NCBI GenBank assembly: GCA_015679605.1
Contig: JAAAVE010000577.1
Location: 1 to 16,617, forward strand
Source of the DNA: Podila epigama
Taxonomy: Eukaryota; Mortierellomycota; Mortierellomycetes; Mortierellales; Mortierellaceae
Length of the DNA: 16,617 nt
Direction: 5' to 3'
Shown: positions 1 through 8,698 of the stretch, piece after piece
Numbering within the stretch: position 1 is the first letter of the stretch
How the letters are laid out: each line of letters starts with the position of its first letter
Notes under the pieces: generated by a model
The model's database searches: none
What the model was told of the DNA's origin: nothing
What the model saw: the letters and a program-made list of their open reading frames with translations, nothing else
Position numbers and translations under genes: made by a program

Positions 1-47
1 GCTCCCAGAAAAAAAAAGAAAAAAAAAATTGTTAACAAAAAAAAAAA

Positions 48-59
48 CACGATATCGTG
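48..59. repeat. 12-bp perfect palindrome upstream of the 4E-T-like gene
   Basis: CACGATATCGTG is its own reverse complement. It lies 28 bp before the ATG at 88, between A-rich stretches, and near a second short palindrome GTTAAC at 31-36. It could be a dimeric transcription-factor site or a hairpin in the 5' leader. No factor is recognised. Confidence 0.35.
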
Positions 60-87
60 CAGCTTGAGAAAATAAAAAACTCCAGCC

Positions 88-3000
88 ATGAGCTCAAAGC
101 CAGACGCGAGTGCTGCGACCGCCAACGGCAACAAGACAGTCATCCGGTACTCTCAAGAGTTCTTGTTAGCATGCGCAAAGAGTCCTCTCGTTGAAAAACC
201 TGCTGGGCTTCCATCCATGAAGTGGTTCGTGTATGTATACCCTGGGCCAAACGACACTTTTTGCGAGAACCAAGGAGAAAAAAAAAAGCATAATAATGTC
301 TGAACTGTGTGTGGATCACACTGGAAGGCTGAACTTTTTTAAAACTTGTCTTTTCCTACTCTCTCATTGTTTAAACTAGTGAGATCGCCAAGGAAGAACC
401 AGAGCCGCAGACACGACGAAAGAACAATAGCAGTAATGGCAGTGCTAGCGGTAGCGGTAGTAGCAGGTAAGCCGTGCATGTTTACTTGTCTGATTGCAAT
501 CATGTTGTCCAAAGGAGTGTGGTTGTTTGATATGCAGTATTTAACATAGAAGAAGCTTTTGTTTGCACACCTTTAACACCTTCCTTCAATTTCTTTTTTC
601 GCTCACTTGAAGCAAATCACCCTTGTCTGGTAAGTAATTTCTTTGACTGTTGCAAAGCTCACTGGATGGCCATTAAAGGGTTGCTCGCATGAATTGCTTT
701 CATTGCTGGATACATTGCCAGCTGCAGGAGTGAGATATTTGAGCATTATGAAGATGCATTGAAACTCTTTTTCCTTACAATGCTCTGTTTTGGTCCTTAT
801 GAGTAGATCGTATTGTACTTGGACCTCCCAAGATGAGCTTTGCCTCGTCATCTTTGGGTGGATTGAAGAGATCCGATGATAGCTTTTCAGGATTTAAAAA
901 ATCTTTGGAGGTATGTGATAAAAGATAAAAAAGAGAACGCGGATCAAGAGGGAAGGATGATGAAGGGTTTGAAAAGGAAAGCATGTGAGGCACTTACACT
1001 TTAATTTTAACTCGTGTTGTTGTAGACACCAAGGGAGTCTCGAGTACCTCGTGGGCCACCTAGTGCCTTGGAACATGGGTTTGGGCGTGATACGATCGAG
1101 AAGCTGTCCTCCCATAAACTGCTCCCCAAAGTCACCCCTAAGGATATCACTGGTCTTTTAAGTGGGATGGACCGTAGACGTCCTGATGGCTCCCGATCGT
1201 CTGGGGCAGGCTTGACAGGTAAGGCCTTGGATGTTGTGGGCATGTGTCGAGCAAGTGCTGAGATGACATTTTGAAACTTGGATCGCAGAATAATGGTACT
1301 TAAAACAGTTATTATCATCCGTTGGGTATGAATCATATTAGGATCTCGTCAGTCAACCACATCGTCAGGAATCAGCTCAAAGTTTGGATCCTCTTCAAAG
1401 CCTACTTCACAGTTCTTATCAACACCTAACCCATTGTTGACCGGTGGCAGCAACAGTAGTAGTGGTAATAATAATAGCAATAGTACCAACAACGGTATCA
1501 GTAGCAGCAGCAGCAGTGCCAGTACTAGCAACACCAATGGTATTGGAAACGGAAGTAGCATTGGATCGCGCATTCAGCCACGTTCGGATGCTCCAGAGTG
1601 GATGAACTACAATCCCGAGACTGAGACAAGCTCCACTGGGGATGAAGGAGGCGAGTCAAACCCCCAGGCGTTTGTTGATGATATCCAAGCCTGGAAGGCA
1701 CGCATGAAGGAGCACGAGCGGAGAGAAAAAGAGAAAGAGAATGGTGTTTCTGCAACGCGATCCGATCCTAAGGCTCCCTCACGCGCAGATACTAGCGCAT
1801 CTTGGCGATCATCCAATATCCAAACAGGATCAACACAGAATCACATTGAAGGCGACAAAATAGCGTTGGACAAGGAACTCTTGGGACTCGGTGCATCTTC
1901 TGTACGCTCCCTACATCTTGCAAACGAGCCAATCCAGGACATTGATATGTTTTTCACTCCTGGGGCTATTGATCTTTCCAAACCATTCGAGTCTACCTCG
2001 GCGTTTGACAAATTTTTCTCTCAGCACGCCTCATCTGCCGCTGCGTCAGTTGACTCAACAAAGGTCAATCCCACTCGCAAGGCCGACGGTTCAAGGTTTG
2101 CTCGCTTCTTCACCGAAGACGAGCCAGAGCCAACCAAGGACGCATTGCCGACGCATCAGACTCATCAGACTCAGCAGACTCAACAGACGCAGCAGACACC
2201 AGGTAGCGAACTTCCTGGAAAGCAGCTTTCGTTGGACCAGCTGTTCCGCTCGCATGCGCCTAATACCTCGATAATGACCAATCCACCGTCACTGGGACGC
2301 ATGCCCTCGGAAGCTGAGATCCTCCAGTCTTTGAATGCAACAAGGTCACCAGTGTCCCCAGTGTCAAGAGCACCTGAAAATGATTCACAATCTGAGGATG
2401 CGTTTGCATTCCAGAAAATCATGGCCGCTCTCTCAAAGGTAGGAACACGTTTCGTTTTCATTTAATACTTGTGTTGCTTGGACACTTTTGTCATTTTTGT
2501 AAAAAAAAAAAAAAAAAGAGCGTCTCCATTCGTATTAAGCATCAAATATGCTGCTTTATCGTGTCATGGTCCAATAGACTCCTGTCGGGAACGGTGCTCC
2601 CTTGACCCCTATTAGCTCAAGCTCCTCACAGTCAAAGTCACAGCTTGGTCAACTTGGAGCGGACGAACTTGGATCTGAATCGGTCACTAGCACGCCTACG
2701 TCGATTCAACAAGATCCTTCTGTAATTGCCGCGCAGCCTGCTCCTGCGCCAACAGGAGAACATGTGGCAAAAGTGGCAGCAATGGATGCACATGTTTGGT
2801 CTCAGCAAGAAGCTTCCCTTCCCAACGGATCCCATCCAGTGACTGCGACATCAGCAGACTCAGCGACAACAGTAGCACCACTGCCGTCATCAGTAGCAGC
2901 GCCAGCAGCAGATATGACAACGCCAGCATTAGGCACATCAGCAGTGGCAGCAGTTACAGTAACAGGAGCAACATCGCAAGAGCCTCTTGGCAGTGGGTCT

Positions 3001-4100
3001 ATTGCGTCGCCTACGCCATCTGCAAGCTCTGACACGGCTCGTCCAACTTCGCGCCCAGTCCAGGTGGCTTTTGGAGGTGGTATTCCAACATCCGTGTATC
3101 GTCAGTTGAGTGGCAAGACTGATGGCCAAAAATCAGGCTCGCCTTTGATCAGACCGCTGACTGCCTCCAACTCGAACGGTACAAACATGAATGGAGGTGT
3201 CAGCCCATCGCTCTCTTCTCCTTCGATCCATAGTCCTCGGATGTTCAACGCACAGGCCGCAGGCCCTGTGGCAGCTGTACCCCAGGCAGCAGTACCACAG
3301 TCCTCCCTTCCTGCACAGCGTCCTCCGCCTGCACAGATCCCGGTCCAAGTCCAGCAGCAGCATCAGCAGCATCAGCAGCATCCAATGCTCCAGCCCCATA
3401 TGAACAAGAACTTTCCTTACAACCAGGGGCCTGCTATGCATTCGCCAGTAATGGACCCTCGCCTGGGCGGAATGTACGCAAATGGAGTTCCTTCACCCGT
3501 TGGTGTTCACAGCCACTTGATAGACAATGAGCCTCCAGCTTTCTTTAATGGCGTGCCTATGCAGCGTCCGACACAAGATATGCCTCCACCTCCATTTGGA
3601 CAGCAGATGCCATCGTTCAACCAACAGATGCATGTCAACGGACCTGGCGATTTCATGCCACCTCATCCATCACAGTTTGTGGGTATGCCACCGCCTTTTG
3701 GGGGCCATCCTATGCACCCAGGCATGTTCCCTATGAACCCTGTCGAGATGCTGATGCACCATGGGCCTGGTGGTATGGCGCCTCCTCGCCCCATGCCTGG
3801 TATGGGGCCCGGTCCAGGACCTAACCACTTTGTTCCCAACAACTATGGGCACCCTATGGCTGGTATGCCTCACCAAGGTAATTCAGCAGTCTTTAATGTC
3901 CCGAGATTCGTACTATAAGTTGCGTGCATGGTGAAGCTTAAATAATGAACCTGTGGCGTACATTGCTTTTTTTGATGAATGGTTGTGAATCCGATAATGG
4001 TATTTTAGGCATGCCCATGAACCCTCAGTTCTTTCCGCCACAGGTATCCAAGCCCATGATGACTCGGGAGGAGTTTGAGCGCAGAAATAGACAGCAATGA
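88..4100 (+). CDS. 4E-T (EIF4ENIF1)-like eIF4E-binding protein, 8 exons, 1010 aa
   Basis: Exons: 88-230, 380-466, 613-629, 807-910, 1026-1218, 1342-2438, 2578-3877, 4009-4100. All introns are GT-AG and the joined length is 3033 nt, an exact reading frame. The N-terminus carries the canonical eIF4E-binding motif YxxxxL-phi as YSQEFLL (residues 21-27), followed by SPLVEKPAGLP. Further 4E-T-like blocks are DRIVLGPPKMSF from residue 83, PEWM at 266-269 before a charged helix, SRFARFF at 432-438 (human 4E-T has a similar SRF-aromatic block), and FQKIMAALSK before residue 547. The rest is low complexity: Ser/Asn runs, HQT/QQT repeats, poly-Q/H, and a Met-Pro-Gly-rich C-terminus ending in MTREEFERRNRQQ. 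Human 4E-T is of similar size (about 985 aa). In animals this family binds eIF4E, DDX6 and LSM14 and moves mRNAs into translational repression and P-bodies; the same role here is inferred. The start is chosen because the motif lies close behind ATG 88. Orthology rests on motif order, not alignment. Confidence 0.8.
613..629 (+). other. 17-nt microexon of the 4E-T-like gene
   Basis: Exon 2 ends in phase 2 and exon 4 (from 807) needs an upstream end in phase 1, so joining them directly breaks the frame. The 17 bases between the acceptor ...TTGAAG (ends 612) and the strong donor GTAAGT (630) convert the phase exactly. The product reads SSSKSPLSDRIVLGPP across the junctions, leading into the conserved-looking block. 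The flanking introns are 146 and 177 nt. Confidence 0.75.
1434..1560 (+). repeat. Ser/Asn-coding trinucleotide tract in the 4E-T-like gene
   Basis: Interrupted AGC/AGT/AAC/AAT codons inside exon 6 encode a Ser/Asn-rich disordered segment. The mixed synonymous codons suggest an old, selected low-complexity stretch and not a fresh microsatellite expansion. Confidence 0.7.
2149..2199 (+). repeat. HQT/QQT coding repeat in the 4E-T-like gene
   Basis: In-frame 9-nt units of the type CATCAGACT and CAGCAGACT encode HQTHQTQQTQQTQQT. The units differ at single bases. This is a short Gln-rich segment in a disordered region, of a kind often linked to condensate-forming proteins. Confidence 0.75.
3350..3381 (+). 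repeat. CAG/CAT coding repeat (poly-Q/H) in exon 7
   Basis: CAGCAGCAT units encode QQQHQQHQQHP. This is a second Gln/His-rich tract in the 4E-T-like protein, just before its Met-Pro-Gly-rich C-terminal third. Confidence 0.75.
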
Positions 4101-4320
4101 AGAGACTAAATGCACCATGTTATCATACTTGGGAAGCATTTCAAACAATTTTTTTTTCTTTTATCATTTTGTGTTCATTCCATGCTCTGGAATATGGTCA
4201 GGGAGATGGTTAGAACCACAGATGAGAGCACGTCTTTTTGTTTTTGTCGTTTTTTTGGGATTGTGCACAGATGGATTAAAAAGAGGGAAGGAATAAGGCT
4301 CTCCTGAGAGAATCATGCAT

Positions 4321-4358
4321 AGACGGACGGATGGATGGATGGATGGATAGATGGATGG
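4321..4358. repeat. (GGAT)n microsatellite
   Basis: About seven tandem GGAT/GATG units with a GGAC variant at the left edge and one GATA interruption, about 220 bp past the stop codon of the 4E-T-like gene. It may lie in the 3' UTR or beyond it. Similar GGAT clusters occur in RPS4 intron 1. Confidence 0.9.
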
Positions 4359-4954
4359 TGAAGTATGATGACCGATGGAACAATACTCCAAGGCAAAAAT
4401 GAAGCGAGGAGAGCGCCATCGCATCGTAGAATGAGATATCCTTTGGCATCGTTTCGAACGTAACATGTTTGTCTTTACAAGGCTGAAGGTTGCACACCAG
4501 ATCCAACTGTCCAGGTAGGCAACTGTGTGTATGTGCGTCTACATGTAATACAGACACACGCACATCTGAGAATCGTTTTTTCAGTGTATAGCCCAGGGCG
4601 AGTAATTACCCTTACCCCATTCGCCCTTGTGTTTTCTTTGTGTGTGTGTTCATGTTGTTTTTGTGCTTGTGGTATGTTCTGCTGTTGTGCTAATTTGCCA
4701 TTGCTCAAACAGTGTGGAATTAGGAGACCAAAGAAAATGTCGATTATCAAGCACCCAACTCCTTATTCGGTGTCTGCTTTAATTTCTGAGGCAAAAACAA
4801 GGACAGCTCTGGTCTCTTCACATTGCGAACGGCATTGACCACGTTTGCAAGTGATAAACTTGTCTTGTTCAATTGTGTACTCGAAAAGGTCTAGCTCGTT
4901 GGTCTGTACCTTTTTTCTTTCCTTCTTGGTTCTGTCAAAGAAAAAGTGGTGCTC

Positions 4955-4974
4955 TTTTTTTTTTTTTTTTTTTT
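4955..4974. repeat. T20 homopolymer
   Basis: An uninterrupted run of twenty T on the plus strand, one of several long A/T homopolymers in non-coding parts of the window. Such tracts disfavour nucleosomes in fungal promoters; that role here is inferred. Confidence 0.9.
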
Positions 4975-5056
4975 CCTCCTCTGCCCTGATGTGTCAATCT
5001 CCGTCCGAAGAGGAGGAAAATAGACAAGGATGGACTGAGCGGGCGAATGCTCTCTA

Positions 5057-5192
5057 TTTTTTTTTTTTTTTTTTTTTTTGGGTTCTTCATTCTTCACTCT
5101 TCACTTTCACTTTTCACTCTTCATCCTTTCACTCCTCACTCCTCACTCTTCACTCTCCACTCTTCACTTTCCACCCTTCACTCTTCACTCTA
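5057..5192 (+). repeat. T23 tract plus degenerate CACTCTT pyrimidine repeat
   Basis: A run of 23 T (5057-5079) is followed by a degenerate tandem array of units such as TTCACTC and CTCACTCCT to about 5192. The plus strand is almost wholly pyrimidine plus spaced A. It lies 175-310 bp upstream of the kelch-like gene start, in the promoter position. CT-rich blocks are common in fungal promoters. Confidence 0.85.
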
Positions 5193-5252
5193 CGCTATTG
5201 CACTTTTGATACATTTCCACTCCTCACACAACTCATTCTGCATCCTCACTTA

Positions 5253-5273
5253 CCAATCAATCACACTATATAA
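5253..5273 (+). promoter_or_regulatory. Candidate CCAAT and TATA elements for the kelch-like gene
   Basis: CCAAT at 5253-5257 and TATATAA at 5267-5273 lie 93-113 bp upstream of the ATG at 5366. The TATA position would allow a leader of roughly 60 nt. The two elements are closer together than is usual for a working CCAAT box, so the TATA call is the stronger one. Confidence 0.5.
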
Positions 5274-5365
5274 CATCCAACATTGACTGTACAACACGAT
5301 CCAACGAATGAGTCTGTGGATAAAGGCTACCACATAATCCTCATACACCAGAACATATTGGCAAC

Positions 5366-8354
5366 ATGAGCAGTCTACCCACGTTTACAGCCTCGTGCGT
5401 CGCACCAGACACGGCTGGTATCCCTTACCTATTTGGCGTGGCATCCTCAGGACGTCTGGAGGCACATAAGATCGATCTCTCCAACTCTCTAGCCCCAACT
5501 TCGACACTTGTCTCAACAGCAACCAACCCAACCAAATGGAGTACACAATCCAGTCAGCTGGGGTGTTACCACTATGCGGGTGATGCACCCTCAACTAACA
5601 GCCGCATCCATATCTTGCAGTTTGGTGCAACAAACCTTCAGGTCTACTTTAATCCAACAAACGGAACCTGGGCGATCCCCGTCGAGTCTGCGATCGAGGC
5701 TGGACTGTCTTACACCAGTCCACGGTTGTACTCCTTGGCGGGGTCGACCAACGGCTGGAACTGGTTTGTGGCGAGGACCGCCAATGCAGCTGCCTCGTGG
5801 AGAGGCATCCGCGCTGGCGCAAAGATAGACACAGGGCCACAGGAGTAAGTTGCATTCGAATCTTTGGTCGTATGGCATCCATTTCTCCAAAGAGGCATTT
5901 TTCCGACAATGCCTCAAGCCCTCGACTGTTTGCTGACTCCAACTGCGTCTCTCTTATTTTTTTCTCTGCTCCCCTGTCAAACCGGTCATCAATCTCATTG
6001 CCGCATTGTTCTCTCTTTGAACTAAACACAACCACATCTTCCTTCCAGTCTGATGCCGGGCTCTTCTGCACCAATATGCACAGTGGGAGCAATTGCGCAG
6101 GACATTCCTAACTATGGCAATGGCTTTTTCTTTTCCTTTGACCAGTCTGGATCCGCGGGAACAGTCTATCGAGCAACAGGCAACAAACGTCCCGACCTGA
6201 ACCTCACTGCAACTGAGGCTATGCTCACCCTCTCCAAACCTAGCGCCGTGAACATGAACAATAATACCCTCACCCAGGACGCCATCCCAGTTACGGCTGG
6301 CTTTGCCGCGTTTATTGTCGATAAGGTAAGCAATGTCTATCTGAATGCATGACCTTTTGCTCTTTCCATCTAAGAAAGTCTTGTGTTACTGACAATGAAA
6401 AAAAAAAAAATGGTTGTGCCAGACGCCATCAGGCACCATAGCCATTCTGTCAATAGACCCAAGAAGCGCTGATTATATGCTGATGCAAGCACCTGTCAAG
6501 GGATCGTCGCCGCTCTTTTTACCTGGACAGTCAGTAGCCAGTCTTAATAGCAAAATCATTGTGTATGGAGGCGAATCTACGACCGGGCCATCCAACGCTA
6601 TTCACGTATTTGATATCATTTCGGGCAGCTGGTCAGGTCCTCTTCTAGTCGACCCTTCGCAAAATGAGGAGCAGGCTACAGGATTAAATCCCGCTATCAT
6701 TGGAGGTGCAGCAGCTTGTTTCGTTGTCCTCCTTGTCATTATTATTGGCATTATCTACAAAAGACGACGCTCCACAAAACAATCGATATCCCGTGGTAGT
6801 ACACCAGTGGAGAACGACACTCATCGCCATAGCAAAGAACTTATGATTCATATGATGAAAATGGACGACAAAAAGGGCGCCAAAACCCCACGTCCACTTC
6901 CTCGTAACCCCTCAACTATTCTACCCCAATCGCAGAGGGGGGGCGGGGCAGACAGCACCGAAACTCTTTCAGAGGCTATGGACCCGATGATGTCCAAAGC
7001 TTTTCCGTACCCACCCACACCGAAACAGTCGGACCGGCAGCAGCATAACCACTACCCAATTGCATCCTTGTCCGAGAGCACGAGACAGACTAAACAACAA
7101 CAGCGCCGAGCTCCGTCGCGGCAACCTAGCGCTTATTCCGTGTTTTCAGATGGCTCTGCAAGCCATATTTCGCTATTCCCAGCTCAATCTGGTATCTATC
7201 TCGTGGACTCTCCTTCTCTCATACCACCAACACCTATTGTCCCTTCGGCCTACGCCACCGCACCTCTTCAGTATCCTCAAGTTGCATACAATGCGTCGTC
7301 GACACCCATGACAGGCGAACGACTCACTAGGAAGGGTTCAACCTACAAGGTTACTGTTCCAAATGATTATGATGACCGTCAGCCGCGCCATCATGACATG
7401 GCTGCATCCAGGTCATCTATTGACTTGCCTAGCGGTAGCTCCTGGTCAGGACAGAGTGACAGCAGGCAAGCACCGCCTCCTTCTACACATAACCAAAGCA
7501 GTCAGAGTCAGCATCCATACAGCAGTGGGGATAGGTCGCCATCTTCAGCGGAGCGTCCTCAAGCAAGGCGCCAGCAGTCTTCGTCTCGTTCTTTGCACTC
7601 TGCATCACCCGCACAATCAAATCTTGACATCCCTCAGAGCCCCAAATCTATTACATATTCACAAACCCACAGTCAACCGAGTACACCCAGGCCACGAAGA
7701 AAGGAGGCTGATATTCCTACTGTCCCAGATGCAACCTTGACCGACAGTGTGCCACCTAATCATGGCTTGGGACAGCTATCACCGCCTTCGTCCAAGAAGA
7801 TGAGCAGCAGAAACGAATACCGAGACTCAGGGTCGTACAAGGTCGAGTATCAGATACCCTCATCTGACAGCGTGCCACCCAACCATGGATTAGGATCGCT
7901 ATCGCCACCTTTGACCAAGAAGATGAACGACAGACACGATTACCGAGACTCGAGGGCATATATAGTCGAATATAGAGAGCCAAACTCCAATCGCAGAGGA
8001 GGAGGAGGCGATGGTGGTGGAGGCATTGCGAGTGCAGGCGGTGCAAGAGTGGCAGAAACGACAGCTATGACATCTGTTTCTTCTCCACCTTCAAGAAGTC
8101 GACGTCCAATACCACAACCTGCTAGGTTTGACAATGTAATAGATTCTGACGACGTCTTCCCGGTGCCACCGGGACCAGGGTCTGGACAAGGACAGGGACT
8201 GTCGTCTGAAGAAACGTCCCTAATGCAGTGCAAAATGAATAGAGACCCGCCGCGACCACGGAAAGAGTCACAAAGGGCATTGATTCAAGAAGAGCAGAGG
8301 CAGCAGCAATCTCAAGAACCTCAAGGACGGCGAAGACGACAAGAGCAGCGTTAA
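5366..8354 (+). CDS. Kelch-like single-pass membrane protein with long disordered tail, 895 aa
   Basis: Exons 5366-5844, 6049-6325 and 6423-8354 join in frame. Residues 1 to about 335 form a Ser/Thr/Asn-rich domain that looks like a degenerate beta-propeller; its clearest unit is KIIVYGGEST (from 296) followed by IHVFDIISGSWS, a kelch-like pattern. Residues 344-364 are a transmembrane helix followed by KRRR, so by the positive-inside rule the N-terminus faces out and the tail faces the cytosol. The tail (about 530 aa) is rich in Ser, Pro, Gln and Arg and holds a 41-residue tandem duplication from residue 693. No signal peptide is visible in the first 40 residues, and an in-frame stop at 5321-5323 with no ATG after it rules out a simple extension. 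A surface sensor or scaffold is possible; the ligand and pathway are unknown. I recall similar architectures in Mortierella genomes but did not check this. Confidence 0.82.
6684..6770 (+). other. Transmembrane helix and basic stop-transfer segment
   Basis: This encodes residues 340-368 of the kelch-like protein. A hydrophobic stretch with GGAAACFVVLLVIIIGIIY is followed directly by KRRR. It is the only strongly hydrophobic segment in the protein. Confidence 0.9.
7743..7988 (+). repeat. Tandem 41-residue coding duplication
   Basis: Unit 1 (7743-7865) and unit 2 (7866-7988) both begin DSVPPNHGLG and share KKM, YRDS, VEY and a final P-x-S; by my count 28 of 41 residues are identical. Each unit is 123 nt, so the frame is kept. 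Silent and replacement differences suggest the duplication is not recent. The conserved PPNHGLGxLSPP and YRDSxxYxVEY blocks could be binding or phosphorylation motifs in the cytosolic tail. Confidence 0.9.
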
Positions 8355-8698
8355 CTTCAAGACTGGCCGACATTCCCTACAACTCCACCTATAGACCGAA
8401 ATTTCTTGTCCTTTTCTTATCCCCCTCCTTTCCAAATGGCTCTGCCTCTTTAATACAAACAAATGCCATTGCTGCACTGTATCTTTTCTTTTTTCCATGT
8501 TTTCATTCTGATGGGAGGTAGAGGGAGCTGGCAAGTTCTCTGCTCGGATGAAGAAGTGCAAGTTTTTTTGTGTGTGCGCTGCGTCAGCTTGAATGATGGG
8601 ATGGAAACAGTAAAAATTAAGGGGCAATAAGTGGTAAAATTTTCGATATCATTGAATGCGCCACAGAGGTTCATTGTTCCCTCTTTCATTTTTCAATC
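8355..8698. other. Intergenic region and RPS4 promoter/leader
   Basis: This lies between the kelch-like stop and the RPS4 ATG. It starts with the 3' UTR of the kelch-like gene, where TTTAATACAAA near 8450 is a weak polyadenylation candidate, and ends with a pyrimidine-rich leader (CCCTCTTTCATTTTTCAATC) directly before the ATG. I see no gene and no clear TATA box. Confidence 0.6.

Larger units (their letters stand above)
4101..5365. other. Intergenic region with no convincing gene
   Basis: This holds the 3' end of the 4E-T-like gene and the promoter of the kelch-like gene. Open frames on both strands are short, low in complexity and lack family resemblance. It contains a GGAT microsatellite near 4321-4358, alternating TG/CA-rich sequence near 4520-4660, T20 at 4955-4974, T23 at 5057-5079 and a CACTCTT-type pyrimidine repeat to about 5192. 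No RNA gene is recognised. Confidence 0.7.

Noticed and set aside
88-303. 71-residue stand-alone protein at the left edge
   Set aside because: It is exon 1 of the 4E-T-like gene read into intron 1. Splicing at 230/380 continues the frame for over 900 residues.
1349-1573. Leu-rich minus-strand frame resembling a membrane segment
   Set aside because: It is the reverse complement of the Ser/Asn trinucleotide repeats of the 4E-T-like gene; poly-Leu comes from AGC/AGT repeats.
4845-5286. Phe/Ser/His-rich plus-strand frames
   Set aside because: They are made from T20, T23 and the CACTCTT repeat. The protein-like length is a result of low complexity without stops.
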